Assembly (NCBI RefSeq): GCF_016808335.1
Contig: NC_053137.1
Location: forward strand, 1,302,001-1,366,000
Direction of reading: 5' to 3'
From: Panicum virgatum
Lineage: Eukaryota > Streptophyta > Magnoliopsida > Poales > Poaceae
Length of the DNA: 64,000 nucleotides
Below the pieces are notes generated by a model. That model had not been told where the DNA came from and did not search any database. It was given only the letters and a program-made list of their open reading frames with translations. Below, in pieces: positions 31,821 through 42,829 of the stretch (position 1 is the stretch's first letter; the number at the start of each line of letters is the position of its first letter). A program made the translations under genes and the position numbers.

Positions 31821-33130
31821 GTTCTACTTTTGCTGCTCATCGCCACGCCTGCATGCATGGCGAATTTCAGAAACATGAAAGCATCAATGACTGCTGGATT
31901 CATGGATTGCCGATCTAGCTACTCACAAGGTCGGTCACAAGTTTACCAGAGATACAAATGGCGATCAGACTTATAATGTGATGGGAGGCAAAAAGGACAA
32001 CCCGCCCTCAAAACCCTCTTTTCTAGAGATGGGAGCACCCTCCATGCCAAACATCCGATCCAACGTGCTCCAACTCCACCCAAAACTAGCTCCGGCCTGT
32101 TTTCTCTGGAGCCGTACTCCACCAACTCCAACTAATTTTGTAGCCAAACACCTCAGCTCCAAGCATCCTCAGCTCTGGAGTTTTGGAGCACCTCTTTTGC
32201 AGCTCTAGAACCCTCAAATAATTTCTTGAGTCAACTTAGAATAAATTTAATAGTCTAAATAGACAAAGTTAATATTAGTATACTATAAACCATGAGTTTT
32301 TATTCCAAACGGATATCCATGGAGTATCCACAGGTGAAAATTCAAATTCGAAACCGAACCCGATAGGTTTCGGAGCCCCGAACCTGAAGACCTGGGTGAG
32401 AAATCATCTCCGAACCCGAAACCGGCTAGACTCTGCGGATATTCGACCCGAAACCGAACCATTACCATCCTTATGCATGTTCAGGACTATCTCCGTTTTG
32501 ATGTACTATTTGAGCCTAGCACCGCGGGGATAGATACCACAAATATATACCTTTACAACCCAATAAAGCCCAATTAGCAAGAATATGTATGGCCCAGCAC
32601 ATTGTACATAACCATGTTCTTACCCAATATTTTTTTTGCGGGTCACGTTCTTATCAAGCACGTATCTTGCATCGAAGTCCAATTTAAGTACAATTAGTAT
32701 GCCACTCTGCTATAAAATTTAATGGACTTTATTCAAGCAGGTTTTCATGTTTTTTATGACAATTTGTATGCACCCGTTCATCATATCATAGTAGAAAAGA
32801 AAAAAGAAAAAAAAATGGAACCAGGTCATGGCCAGCACCATTGGGCTGGAAAACCATGGTACACGCACAGGCACAGAGGCTACATGGGCCAGAAAAACAA
32901 CACATGAGTGAGTGAGCTGGGAAATAAAAGAAACAGCTGAGCGAGCGCCTTTTGCGACGGAATGAATCGCAGCCGCGCGCGCGACCGGGAACATTGGCGG
33001 AACACAAGGCGACCCCGTTTTGCTGTGCCGCCATTTGAACCCAACACCGCACCTCATCCAGGGCCCATCTAAATCCAACCCACCAAACCCTATCTCCAGA
33101 CCAACCTGTTATAGTTTTCCATCTGATCAT
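31821..33130. other. intergenic DNA with a possible hAT-end fragment
   Basis: About 32040-32210 is rich in GGAGC/CTCCA words (CCAACTCCA, TAGCTCC, CTGGAG). 32330-32475 contains GAACCCGA/CGAAACCGAACC words ending ATTACCATCCTTA, which resembles the subterminal DNA of plant hAT elements starting (T)AGGGATGGTAATGG. No target duplication was found. No gene seen. Confidence 0.4.
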
Positions 33131-33370
33131 CTAAAATTGCGAATCACATAAACGTAACCTGAATTGAGGCTTGAAATTGACGATCATAATCAAAACAACA
33201 AGAAGAAAAAACTTAAAAAAATCTAGATAGAGATGGTATATATAGACTGACACAAAAACATGCGGTGTGCAAATATTTCACATTGTATTGTATTGATCTA
33301 ACCTGCGACCATTATCAAAGTCTCTGACTTGAATCTGGAATTCTGGACCTAAAGCAGCTACCACATGATA

Positions 33371-34570
33371 ACAAGCCGGGGACCGGCGGCCTCCGCGGGG
33401 GGCAAGGCCGGCCCAGGGACCGGCGGCCTCTGCAGGTGGCGGGATCGGCGCTGCCGCGAGCGTATCCAGGCGGCGGGACCGGATCTGCTCGAATCCGGAC
33501 AGATGGGCGGCGGGACCGGCGGAGGGCGGGTGCCAGCAAAGGTAGAGGGCGGGTGGCGGCGACAAGCGGAGGGCTAGATAGCGGCGGCCCAGTGGAGGCG
33601 CGGGTGGTGGGGCGCTCCGCAACGCAAAAAAAATGGCGGCGGCCGGTGATGGAAGAGAAGGAAGGAAGAGAAAGGTGGGCTAGGGTTCCTTGCTGGGCTA
33701 TCGTTTAATGGGCTGAGTCGCGCCACGGCGCATGGCGCGACTCAGTCACGCCATGCACCGTGGCGCGACTCAGCCTTGCCAGGTCAGCTACCTGGCTACG
33801 GGCGTTACACCGTGGCAGTTTGATCGCGCCAAAGCATGCGGTGCGACTCTTCAGGGAGTCACGCCACGAAACTTGCCGAGCTCCCTCCAGCGCTGTGCGA
33901 GCCCGACCTCCAACTGACCCCTGCTTGCCGACGCCACGCCACGCGAGCCTAGCTCTGGCCGCCCTCCGTGCACCGGGCTAGAGCTTCGTCCGCCACTCCC
34001 CCGGGCGCCACGTGAGCCCGAGATCTGGCTGCCCTCCCACCGTCGCCGCATTAGCCGTCCACTGGTCCCACCGGCGCCTCGCGAGTTGGCAACCCCTCCC
34101 GTAAGTGCCGCACAAGCCCGCCCACCCCCTTTAGCAGCACCGCGCGAGCCCAAGCTCCGGCACGCCACTAACTGCCTGTCCTCCCACGCACCAGGCCCGA
34201 GCTCTAGCTGCCACGTTGGCGCTGCGTGAGCCGAACTCTGGCCACCTTCTGCGCGTCGGTGTGCTAGGCTCGAGCTCCGACCGCCCCACCCGTGCGATGC
34301 TAGTGCAGTTGTGCTGTCCAGCTACCATGGGCAAGAAGAAAGTATAGAGGAGGAAGAAAAGAAGAAGAAAAAACATGACAAGTGGAGCCCACGTATCAGG
34401 AGGAACTAGGGGCTAAGATATAGAGGCTCTTGCTGGAGTTGGAGAAAAAAAATCAAGTCTTCAAAATATAGAAAGAGCCCTGCTTAACAAGTAGAGGGTG
34501 TAGTTTGGGGTATTGCCGGAGATGCTTTGACTAAAACTTGGAGCTAAATTAAATCAAAGTTGCCAACAAC
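33371..34570. mobile_element. 1.2-kb insertion of unknown class in copy E
   Basis: It interrupts sequence colinear with the copy D region and is flanked by a 13-bp direct repeat CTACCACATGATA (33358-33370, 34571-34583). The ends show no TIR and no clear poly-A, so the class is open (LINE-like, helitron-like capture, or repair insertion). The left part is GC-rich (GGCGGCGGGACCGG-type words). It contains a 25-bp-arm hairpin at 33711-33775. No convincing protein. Confidence 0.55.
33711..33775. repeat. 65-nt inverted repeat, 25-bp arms
   Basis: Arms 33711-33735 and 33751-33775 pair with one mismatch around a 15-nt loop. The arms contain GGCTGAGTCGCGCCA. The loop itself repeats the core CGCGACTCAGTC. 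Confidence 0.9.
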
Positions 34571-34801
34571 CTACCACATGATAGAGCTCGAAATCAACTA
34601 ACATTCATATAGAGATGCATCGAGTTCTGACGATAGGAACTCGCAGATCTAATAAGAAGCTCTTCTAGTCTCTCTTGTCTCTCACGTCACTGTCTGAGAA
34701 TCTCTTCTCGGTGGAGATCGGCGCAGCGGCGGCGGAAGCCGGGGTCGGAGAGGACGCGGTGCCACAACTTGCAGACGAGGGATGCATGCTTGTGGCACTG
34801 C

Positions 34802-36374
34802 TGAAATGCCCTTGTTTGGTTTTGGTAATTGAGTGACAACTTAGGTGGACTAATAAGTGTTTATGTCGAGATACACAGGAGATTAGTCCACACAAAGACA
34901 CTAGTATGAGCGACATGTGCCATGGAGGAGAAATGGCTAAGGGTTGATGCTATGCTCATATAGTGTGATGGAGGAACTCATTGCATATGAGACATGACAT
35001 GGAGTTATGTGACCAAAGTGGAGAAGATCAAGACAAGGCTTTGCTTGATGGACCGGTTGCAATGGAGAAGGACAAGTCAAGGCTTTGAAGCAAGGGACCG
35101 CGAGGCGGTGAAGCTTGGGCAAGATTTGGCGCCGATGGACCGAGGCAACGGTGAAGAGCGAGCAAGGTCAAGATCGATGGACCAAAGAGGTCATGTGATG
35201 ATATGGAGTGGATCATATCATTCAAGGAAGATCAAGCCAAGTGTTGACTCATGATGATGATCAAAATGCTTGATGGAGTTTGGTGCTTGTGTGGCATCAA
35301 CATTTGGGAAGATGAAATGGAATACGCAAGGCAAAGGTATGACTTGTAGGGCATTTCATTTCACCGGTCAAAGGTTGTGTAGAGAAGTACATGACTGGAT
35401 TTAGGATAGATGGCCGTACTATCAAGAGGGGCAAACTTGTTTGCATATCGGTCATCTAGTGCCACTTGAGTGATCTAACATTGCGATGTTGCTAGGATCG
35501 AGTGGCGTGGTGAGATCAAGTGAAAGTTCTTTGAAAATGATTGTGAAATGCTAACACACATGCACATGGTGTTGTTCACGTGGTGGTGTTGGCACATTTG
35601 CAAAGTAGAAAGAGTTGGAGTTGATGTTTATCAACTTGGGGAAGCAAGAAAGGCTTTTTGGTGTTCTTCGGAGATTAGGTTGGCTCTTGGAGTGAAATAC
35701 TGCGTTAATCCATTGTGTTTTGGATCAAATATTCAGTTGGGTTGTGTAGCTCTCTGAATAAGCTTTCCATAGAGTCCAAGATCACCAAATTTGGACATTG
35801 GAGCTAAGAGTTATGGCCGTTTTACCGAGGTACATTTCTGCTGGAAATAGACCTGCGGACGGTCCTCTCCTTGGGGGCGGACGGTCCGCCGTTATCTCGG
35901 ATGAGCTCGAACAGAACCGTTTTTGGCTCTATTGGTGGTCCAAAATGAACTGCGGACCGTCTGGTCCATGGGGGCGGACGGTCCGCCTTTAAAAGCTGAA
36001 ACAGGCGCAGAAACTTAGTAGTTCTGTCTTGGGTGTTCAAATTGTACTGCGGACGGTCCGGCCCTTGGGGGCAGACGGTCCGCCTCCTACTGAAAATTCT
36101 AGGACAGAAACACTGCGGTTTCTGTGTGTGCTCACTTTTTGAACGGTGGACGGTCCGCCCCTGGGGTGCGGACAGTCCGCCGGTCACTTCCAGATTTAGT
36201 CAGAGACGTTTGCAAATCGGTTGGTTCGAAGTTTTGAATCGCGGACGGTCCGCCCCAGGGGTGCGGACAGTCCGCCCGGGGCTCTAACGGTCGACTCTGA
36301 CACATAATCATTGCAGTTCTAGCCATTGATTTTGAATGGCGGACGGTCCGGTCTCTGTGAGGTGGACAGTCCGC
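34802..36374 (+). repeat. truncated 5' LTR, U3 part only
   Basis: 1573 bp that align end to end with 39793-41365 of the 3' LTR (same length, a few percent substitutions). Similarity stops abruptly after the palindrome half GACAGTCCGC. The TATA box, R and U5 are missing. Confidence 0.88.
35855..36374. repeat. array of 12 palindromes GCGGACGGTCCGC in the 5' LTR
   Basis: Same arrangement as the array in the 3' LTR, offset by exactly 4991 bp. Confidence 0.9.
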
Positions 36375-39300
36375 TATTCATACTAAGACATTGCCAAAGT
36401 ATGTTGCTCCTAACTTGAGAGGACCCAACCTAGTTTGGGTACCATCAAAACGTGGATGAATGTGTGTAGGTACCAAAGGCATTGGAGACTTGATTCAAAT
36501 AAAATTCATATTTTTGATCTTATGATTGAATCAAGGAATTGAAGTTTTCTTTGCATATATACAACCCAATGTCAAGTCAAAACAATGAAGTCTAAGTGCT
36601 ACAACATACAAGTATCTTATTCTAGTTGTGAGAAATTCATTGGAAATATTTGATGGCTTGCAAACTTATTTGTGTTAAACCTTGCTTTTGGATGAAAAAT
36701 CATTTTGCAAATTGAAAAATGAGCTAAAAGTCATTTATTTATCAAATGTGGCTTGAAAACTAGTACATATGACATTTGGTTCTTATGTGCACTCTTTGCT
36801 TCAAATTTCTGATTTTTCAAAGCTTTTATGGGCTATTTATGAGTTTCCTTGATTTTACTTGATTTATTTTTGATTTCTCGTTCTTACTCACTCATATGAG
36901 TCTTTGGATGGTGTTCATGCTAGTTTTGAGATTTTTAGAATGTTATTTGAGCAATAATCCCTATTCAAAGTTGAAATTGTGAAAGTTGGAAAAATTCTGG
37001 GCTATCTGAAATTTGGTAGCGCGGACGGTCCGCGTGTAAGAGGCAGACAGTCCGCCATTCATGAAGTTTTTCACCAGAGGCTCTGATCAGCAGAAAATTG
37101 CAGCGCGGACAGTCCGCCCATGGACCGCGGACGGTCCGCCAGATGCACCGGTAAGCTTCGGTTACACCGATGATGTGTCCACTAAGCATGCGCGGACGGT
37201 CCGCCAAGTATCCGCGGACGGTCCGTCTGAGATAAGTTGAATCTGCTCAGAAACAAACTCTACTCTGTCCAAATCAGAATGTAAACAGCGGACAGTCCAC
37301 CCAAGGCAAGCGGACAGTCCGCCCAAGGCAAGCGGACCATCTGCTCTTACTGTTTTCAGGAGGATCCTGGCAGCTAGACTTATCATGAACTACAAAGGTC
37401 CTCAAGTTGGAATCATCTTTACAAGTGATTGAGAAATCTAAGTTTGGTTTTGAAATAATCTAGAAGCATGACGAGTATTGGGTACAAGGGCATTTGATTG
37501 AGAAGTATTTTTGGCACACTTTTGGTACTCAAGTTGAGAATCAAGACCAACCTCAAGTAGAAAGAAATAGACTTAGAGCAGACTCCAAAATTACTCATTA
37601 TGACAAGTCCATTGTTTGATCAATCAACTAAATTCATTTCAAGTGAGTGTAAAGAATAGTTCTTGGAGAGATCACTTCTCTCTGGAGAGAGGCGAGCCAC
37701 CCAAGAGTGGGATTGACAAGCAAGGTGCTTGGAAGGGCAACATGGAAGTGGTTATCTAGAGTCATTGGAGATGCTTAGTTGAAGATATCAAATAGGTTGA
37801 TCAAGAAAAGCAAGCAACACCCAAAGTAGAGAGATTCATGAAAATTCAAGTGATATTCAAATGGTATTCTCTCATGCAAGCAAAAATCAAAGAGATGAAG
37901 CAAGCCAACCACAACAAGATAGTACATTTGATGATAAGTGGTATTCATTTCATATGGGTGAAGAATGGTTTTCATATTGGTATTCATTGTCTTCACCAAG
38001 CTATTATAATTGGACTTCATGATGCTAGTTAGAGAGCTAAATTGGAATCTAATGACTATCCTCTACTCCAACATAGCAAGGTGAAATTGCTTGACATATG
38101 CATTCATACTATGCTAAGGACATGATTAGTGCATATAGTCATATATAGTGATCATTCATGAAAAATAAAATAATTTTAAATATTTTATGATGCCACTATT
38201 GCTTCTATGCTTGATATGATCTTGTGGCAACATATAACATGTTCATGAACTAGTAAACCCAAGTAGTTGATCTAGAAAATGAGCTTTCAAGTGTTTAACT
38301 CAACATTGTCAAGATAACCCTTAGAATGAGGTGTGAAGAAGCTTGTCATTGGTTCAAACCGAGTTGAATTATTTGGGCAAGTAGTCTAGATCAAGTCAAA
38401 GAGAAAGAAACTCATGGAAACAATTTAGTTCAAGAATTGATTATCAATATAAAATTCAACAAAGCGGTCTATCATGATTTTACAAGTGATACTAGATTCA
38501 ACAAAAGGTATATCATTGTATCTCTACAAGTGATATATATGGTCATACAAGTAGTATTCATTCAAGTAGATCTAGTGCAACAATGGTGGTTCCACAAGTG
38601 ATCCTCAACTTTAAGTGATCAATTCAAATCAAGAAAGCTACCCTTATCAAGAAGAGCTCAAGATTCAAGTAGATTGACAAACACTTTGACATAGGGGGAG
38701 GAGCCCCACTACAAAGTATCAAGATCAAGAATCCTACTAGTGTCCTACATGTGGCATTTCAAGGTGGTCTTCATGCTTCCACATGTTGTTGTTACAAGTG
38801 GTGTCAATTCCAATCAACTTGAAAGTGTCCATCAAAAATGAAGATTCAAGACTCAACCATCTACCCAAGTCCAACTCTTTGTATCAAACCACAAGCGCTT
38901 CATATGATTGCCTACAAGGGGTATTCAAGTGGTAACCCTACAAGTACAAGATGTACAACTTCAAGTGGTAGCCATTGATCTTCACATGGCAAATTTCATG
39001 TGGTCTCGGCCCTTTTTATGGTCATTGATGACAAATGGGGAGAGGAATGAACAAAGATATGAATTATCCTTGGATGACAAAGGGGGAGATGAGATGAGAG
39101 TGCGATCATGGACATGGATCAAGAGGAGCAATATTGAGGAGGATCAATATTCTTGGACAAGAGGAGCACACAAGTAGGGGGAGCAAGCTCATGAACATAG
39201 TTGTTTGCATTTGATATGTGCATATTCATGTGCTTACTTGCATTTGCATAAGTTTTAAAATTTATATATGCATTGCTTGTGTGTGATGTATGCTAGCCAT

Positions 39301-39778
39301 AGAACTTGATTGATGATTTGATAACTAGCATGCATAGATTGTAGCTAGACATTTTTTTACAAGTGAATCAAGAGCCTTGCTAATATTGTTGATCTCATGA
39401 GGTATCTTGAGTTTTTGATGAATGTCTAGTTACTCATTGATGCTAAGGAATGAACTTCAAGGATGCAACTCAAATTGGTATCACGCTTCAAAGGTTTATC
39501 CTATATACCTTAGCATCACTTAGTAGTGATAACAATCCCACAAATTTCATATTTATGCATGTGTGTGAGTTTAAAACCAAATCTCTTGAGCACACATGTA
39601 GGGGGAGTTATCACTACCAAGTCGGATTTTTATGGTGCTTTTCCAATCTTTTACAAGTGGTCTTAATGATGGATAAGAAACATAAAATCCAAACCAAGTT
39701 AGCTATTTACATGTGTGTGAAGTGCTAGCTTGGAATATGCTTAATTTCCATATCTTTGTAGAGTTGTCATCAATTACC
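36375..39778. other. remaining internal DNA of the Sirevirus-like element, non-coding
   Basis: AT-rich, with many CAAGTG(G/A)T and TACAAGTGAT words and five AGGGGGAG tracts. No frame shows gag or pol motifs. Confidence 0.65.
37021..37344. repeat. internal array of 9 palindromes GCGGAC(G/A)GTCCGC
   Basis: Starts 37021/37043, 37105/37127, 37192/37214, 37288/37310/37332. The 22-bp start-to-start spacing inside groups is the same as in the LTRs, while sequences around them differ. Confidence 0.88.
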
Positions 39779-39792
39779 AAAAAGGGGGAGAT
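39779..39792 (+). promoter_or_regulatory. polypurine tract next to the 3' LTR
   Basis: AAAAAGGGGGAGAT immediately before the LTR TG. The four upstream AGGGGGAG copies may be auxiliary tracts. Confidence 0.75.
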
Positions 39793-40845
39793 TGAAAGGC
39801 CCTTGTTTGGTTTTGGTAATTGAGTGACAACTTAGGTGGACTAATAAGTGTTTATGTCGAGATACACATGAGATTAGTCCACACAAAGACACTATTATGA
39901 GCGACATATGCCATGGAGGAGAAATGGCTAAGGGTTGATGCTATGCTCATATAGTGTGATGGAGGAACTCATTGCATATGAGACATGACATGGAGTTATG
40001 TGACCAAAGTGGAGAAGATCAAGACAAGGCTTTGCTTGATGGACCGGTTGCAATGGAGAATGACAAGTCAAGGCTTTGAAGCGAGGGACTGCGAGGCGGT
40101 GAAGCTTGGGCAAGATTTGGCGCCGATGGACCGAGGCAACGGTGAAGAGCGAGCAAGGTCAAGATCGATGGACCAAAGAGGTCATGTGATGATATGGAGT
40201 GGATCATATCATTCAAGGAAGATCAAGCCAAGTGTTGACTCATGATGATGATCAAAATACTTGATGGAGTTTGGTGCTTGTGTGGCATCAACATTTGGGA
40301 AGATGAAATGGAATGCGCAAGGCAAAGGTATGATTTGTAGGGCATTTCATTTCACCGGTCAAAGGTTGTGTAGAGAAGTGCATGACCGGATTTAGGATAG
40401 ATGGCCGTACTATCAAGAGGGGCAAACTTGTTTGCATATCGGTCATCTAGTGCCACTTGAGTGATCTAACATTGCGATGTTGCTAGAATCGAGTGGCGTG
40501 GTGAGATCAAGTGAAAGTTCTTTGAAAATGATTGTGAAATGCTAACACACATGCACATGGTGTTGTTCACGTGATGGTGTTGGCACATTTGCAAAGTAGA
40601 AAGAGTTGGAGTTGATGTTTATCAACTTGGGGAAGCAAGAAAGGCTTTTCGGTGTTCTTCAGAGATTATGTTGGCTCTTGGAGTGAAATACTGCGTTGAT
40701 CCATTGTGTTTTGGATCAAATATTCAGTTGGGTTGTGTAGCTCTCTGAATAAGCTTTCCATAGAGTCCAAGATCACCAAATTTGGATATTGGAGCTAAGA
40801 GTTATGGTCGTTTTATCGAGGTATATTTCTGCTAGAAATAGACCT

Positions 40846-41365
40846 GCGGACGGTCCTCTCCTTGGGGGCGGACGGTCCGCCGTTATCTCGGATGAGCTCG
40901 AACAGAACCGTTTTTGGCTCTGTTGGTGGTCCAAAATGAACTGCGGACCGTCCGGTCCATGGGGGCGGACGGTCCGCCTTTAAAAGCTGAAACGGGCACA
41001 GAAACTTGGTAGTTCTGTCTTGGGTGTCCAAATTGTACTACGGACGGTCCGGCCCTTGGGGGCGGACGGTCCGCCTCCTACTGAAAATTCTGGGACAGAA
41101 ACACTGCGGTTTCTGTGTGCGCTCACTTTTTGAACGGCGGACGGTCCGCCCCTGGGTTGCGGACAGTCCGCCGGTCACTTCCAGATTTAGTCAGAGACGT
41201 TTGCAAATCGGTTGGTTCGAAGTTTTGAATCGCGGACGGTCCGCCCCAGGGGTGCGGACAGTCCGCCCGGGGCTCTAACAGTCGACTCTGACATATAATC
41301 ATTGCAGTTTTAGCCGTTGGTTTTGAATGGCGGACGGTCCGGTCTCTGTGAGGTGGACAGTCCGC
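40846..41365. repeat. array of 12 palindromes in the 3' LTR, paired and phased
   Basis: Pairs start at 40846/40868, 40943/40965, 41040/41062, 41137/41159, 41232/41254, 41330/41353. Within-pair spacing is 22 bp (23 in the last), between-pair spacing 95-98 bp. Each site is an odd palindrome with 6-bp arms (GCGGAC-N-GTCCGC), some sites with one or two changes. Confidence 0.92.
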
Positions 41366-41414
41366 GAAAACTCTGTTTTCACGGGATTTGAGTGTAACGG
41401 CTAGTTTGGGGCCT

Positions 41415-41432
41415 CCCTCTATAAATAGAGGG
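41415..41432 (+). promoter_or_regulatory. TATA box of the Sirevirus-like LTR, inside a palindrome
   Basis: CCCTCTATAAATAGAGGG: the TATAAATA core is embedded in an inverted repeat with 8-bp arms. Present only in the 3' LTR. Confidence 0.7.
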
Positions 41433-42506
41433 TGTGGCCTGCCATTTGAGATAGCTGAGCACCTTGGGGACTTGGTGTCCATGTGTGAGAGTGCTTGAGA
41501 GCCCTCTACTCACTCTAACTTGATAGTAATCATCCGATCGAGTGAGAGAGCGATTCTAGTGCGAATGCTTTGAGAGATTGCATCGAGTGGCACTAGGTGA
41601 TCGTGTTGCAAGCCGGTGTGCTTGTTACTCTTGGAGGTTGCCACCTCCTAGATGGCTTGGTGGCAAGAGGCTCTGTTGAAGCCCACAAGAAGATTGTGCG
41701 GTGCTCCGGAGAAGAGATTGTGAGGGGTATTGTGCTCACCCCGCGGGAGCCGCGAAGAGCAACTCTAGTTGAGCGAGACGTGAAGAGCAACAAGTGGTCC
41801 GGCCGGATCATGTGCTAGAGCTCGGTGTGAGCACTCCACGTGGGAGAGTGTGACTTGAGAGTCACCACTAGCAAGAGGATCGGCGGCAACCTTGGAGCTT
41901 GTCTCAACGGGGATTAGCTTGGTGGCAATCAAGTGAACCTCGGGATAAAAATCACCGTGTCAATTTTGTCTAATTTTCTCGGTGGTTTGCATTCTCCAAA
42001 TCACAAGTCTTGTATTTACATTCATCTATAACTTGTGCTTGTGTAGTTGCTCTCTAGTGATTAGTTAGTTTGTGTAGCTTACTAATCATCTTCTTGCTTG
42101 TGTAGCTAGAAGTAGAGATCCTAGTGTAACTAGTTAGCTTGTGTAGCTAAGCAAGTTGAGCTCTTGGGTTTGGATTGTGTATCCTTGTCCTTGAGCATCT
42201 AGTGAGCTTAGGTTTGGCTTTGTGCTTTTGCTCATTAGAATTGTGTAGGAACTCCCCTTGTTTATGAAGTAGTAGTGCTTAGGCTTGTGTGGTTTGGCAT
42301 TAGAATTGTTAGGAGAGCTCTTGTTAGCTTGGCACTCCATTTGCTTTGTGTAGGATCTTTTTGGAGGTGTCTTAGAATCATAGTTAAAGGGGTGAAGTCT
42401 TGGCTAAGCGAATAGTTTCAATTCCGCATAAGTTTCGGTTAGCCGGCGCAATAAGTTTTAGAAAGGACTATTCACCCCCTCTCTAGTCCGCCATCTCGAC
42501 CCTACA

Positions 42507-42813
42507 ACCGCGCTCCCACTTCCGGCGAGAGGCAGAGGAGGATGTGTTCGAGAAGGTCATTCGTCAGATCGGACAGCGCCGGCACATTATCGGGAGGCGC
42601 ACCATCGCCGTTCTCCGCCTGCTTGGGGGTGCCGTCGACGATCATGTCGTCGTTCTCTGCAGCGCCGCCGACCGGCTTAGGGCGACGTCATTGTCCCTCA
42701 TGGCGGATAGGAGAGCTGTCCAACTGCTGCTCAATGGGAGGAGGAGATGGAGCAGGGGGGCGGAGCCCTAGGCGGCGGCTGATGCTATCCATGAAACGCA
42801 GGAACGCCGCCAT
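42507..42813 (-). pseudogene. F-box gene copy E, 5' part
   Basis: From the ATG at 42811-42813 the minus strand reads MAAFLRFMDSISRRLGLRPP, then a TGA at 42688-42690 (a CGA-to-TGA change fits). It continues in the same frame to the F-box PALSDLTNDLLEHILLCLSP, EVGA, where the LTR element cuts it at 42506. The continuation is at 34801 downwards. Two nonsense codons and the insertion make it dead. Confidence 0.75.
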
Positions 42814-42829
42814 GGTTTATTTTGGACTC

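Larger units (their letters stand above)
33133..34801 (-). pseudogene. F-box gene copy E, downstream part
   Basis: 34687-34801 (minus) reads HASLVCKLWHRVLSDPGF, R-RCADLHREEILRQ and then a TGA (34687-34689) where copy D continues. 33133-33370 and 34584-34660 are colinear with 18975-19230 next to copy D (shared words GCAATCACA, AATCTAGATAGAGATGGTAT, AAAGCAG-TACCACATGATAGA). Copies D and E are therefore a segmental duplication. The colinearity is interrupted at 33371-34570 by an inserted 1.2-kb segment and at 34802 by an LTR element. Confidence 0.75.
34802..42506 (+). mobile_element. Sirevirus-like Ty1/copia LTR element, gag-pol deleted, 5' LTR truncated
   Basis: The 3' LTR is 39793-42506 (TGAAAGGCCC ... 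CGACCCTACA). The left end is TGAAATGCCC at 34802. The TSD is ACTGC (34797-34801) against ACCGC (42507-42511), one transition apart. The final LTR words (TTCACCCCCTCTCTAGTC...CCTACA) and repeated AGGGGGAG purine tracts before the 3' LTR (38694, 39082, 39175, 39600, 39779) resemble what is known of Sireviruses. No gag, integrase or RT reading is found between the LTRs. Only words like GGACCCAACCTAGTTTGGGT remain near 36420. It splits F-box copy E. Confidence 0.82.
39793..42506 (+). repeat. 3' LTR of the Sirevirus-like element
   Basis: 2714 bp. It has a paired-palindrome array (40846-41365) just upstream of TATAAATA (41420-41427), then a transcribed-looking region with many TTGTGTAG(C/T)TA words. 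Confidence 0.88.

Noticed and set aside
32935..32990. GCGCGCGCG stretch as a regulatory palindrome
   Set aside because: Short simple-sequence run without partner or gene start; nothing supports a function.
35855..37344. CRISPR-like appearance of regularly spaced 13-bp palindromes
   Set aside because: Eukaryotic LTR context, repeats too short, present in both LTR copies, no cas-like genes; spacing is by paired sites rather than repeat-spacer units.
34802..42506. Possible gag-pol or other gene inside the Sirevirus-like element
   Set aside because: No frame between the LTRs is longer than chance and no copia motif was found; only non-coding LTR and spacer DNA remain.
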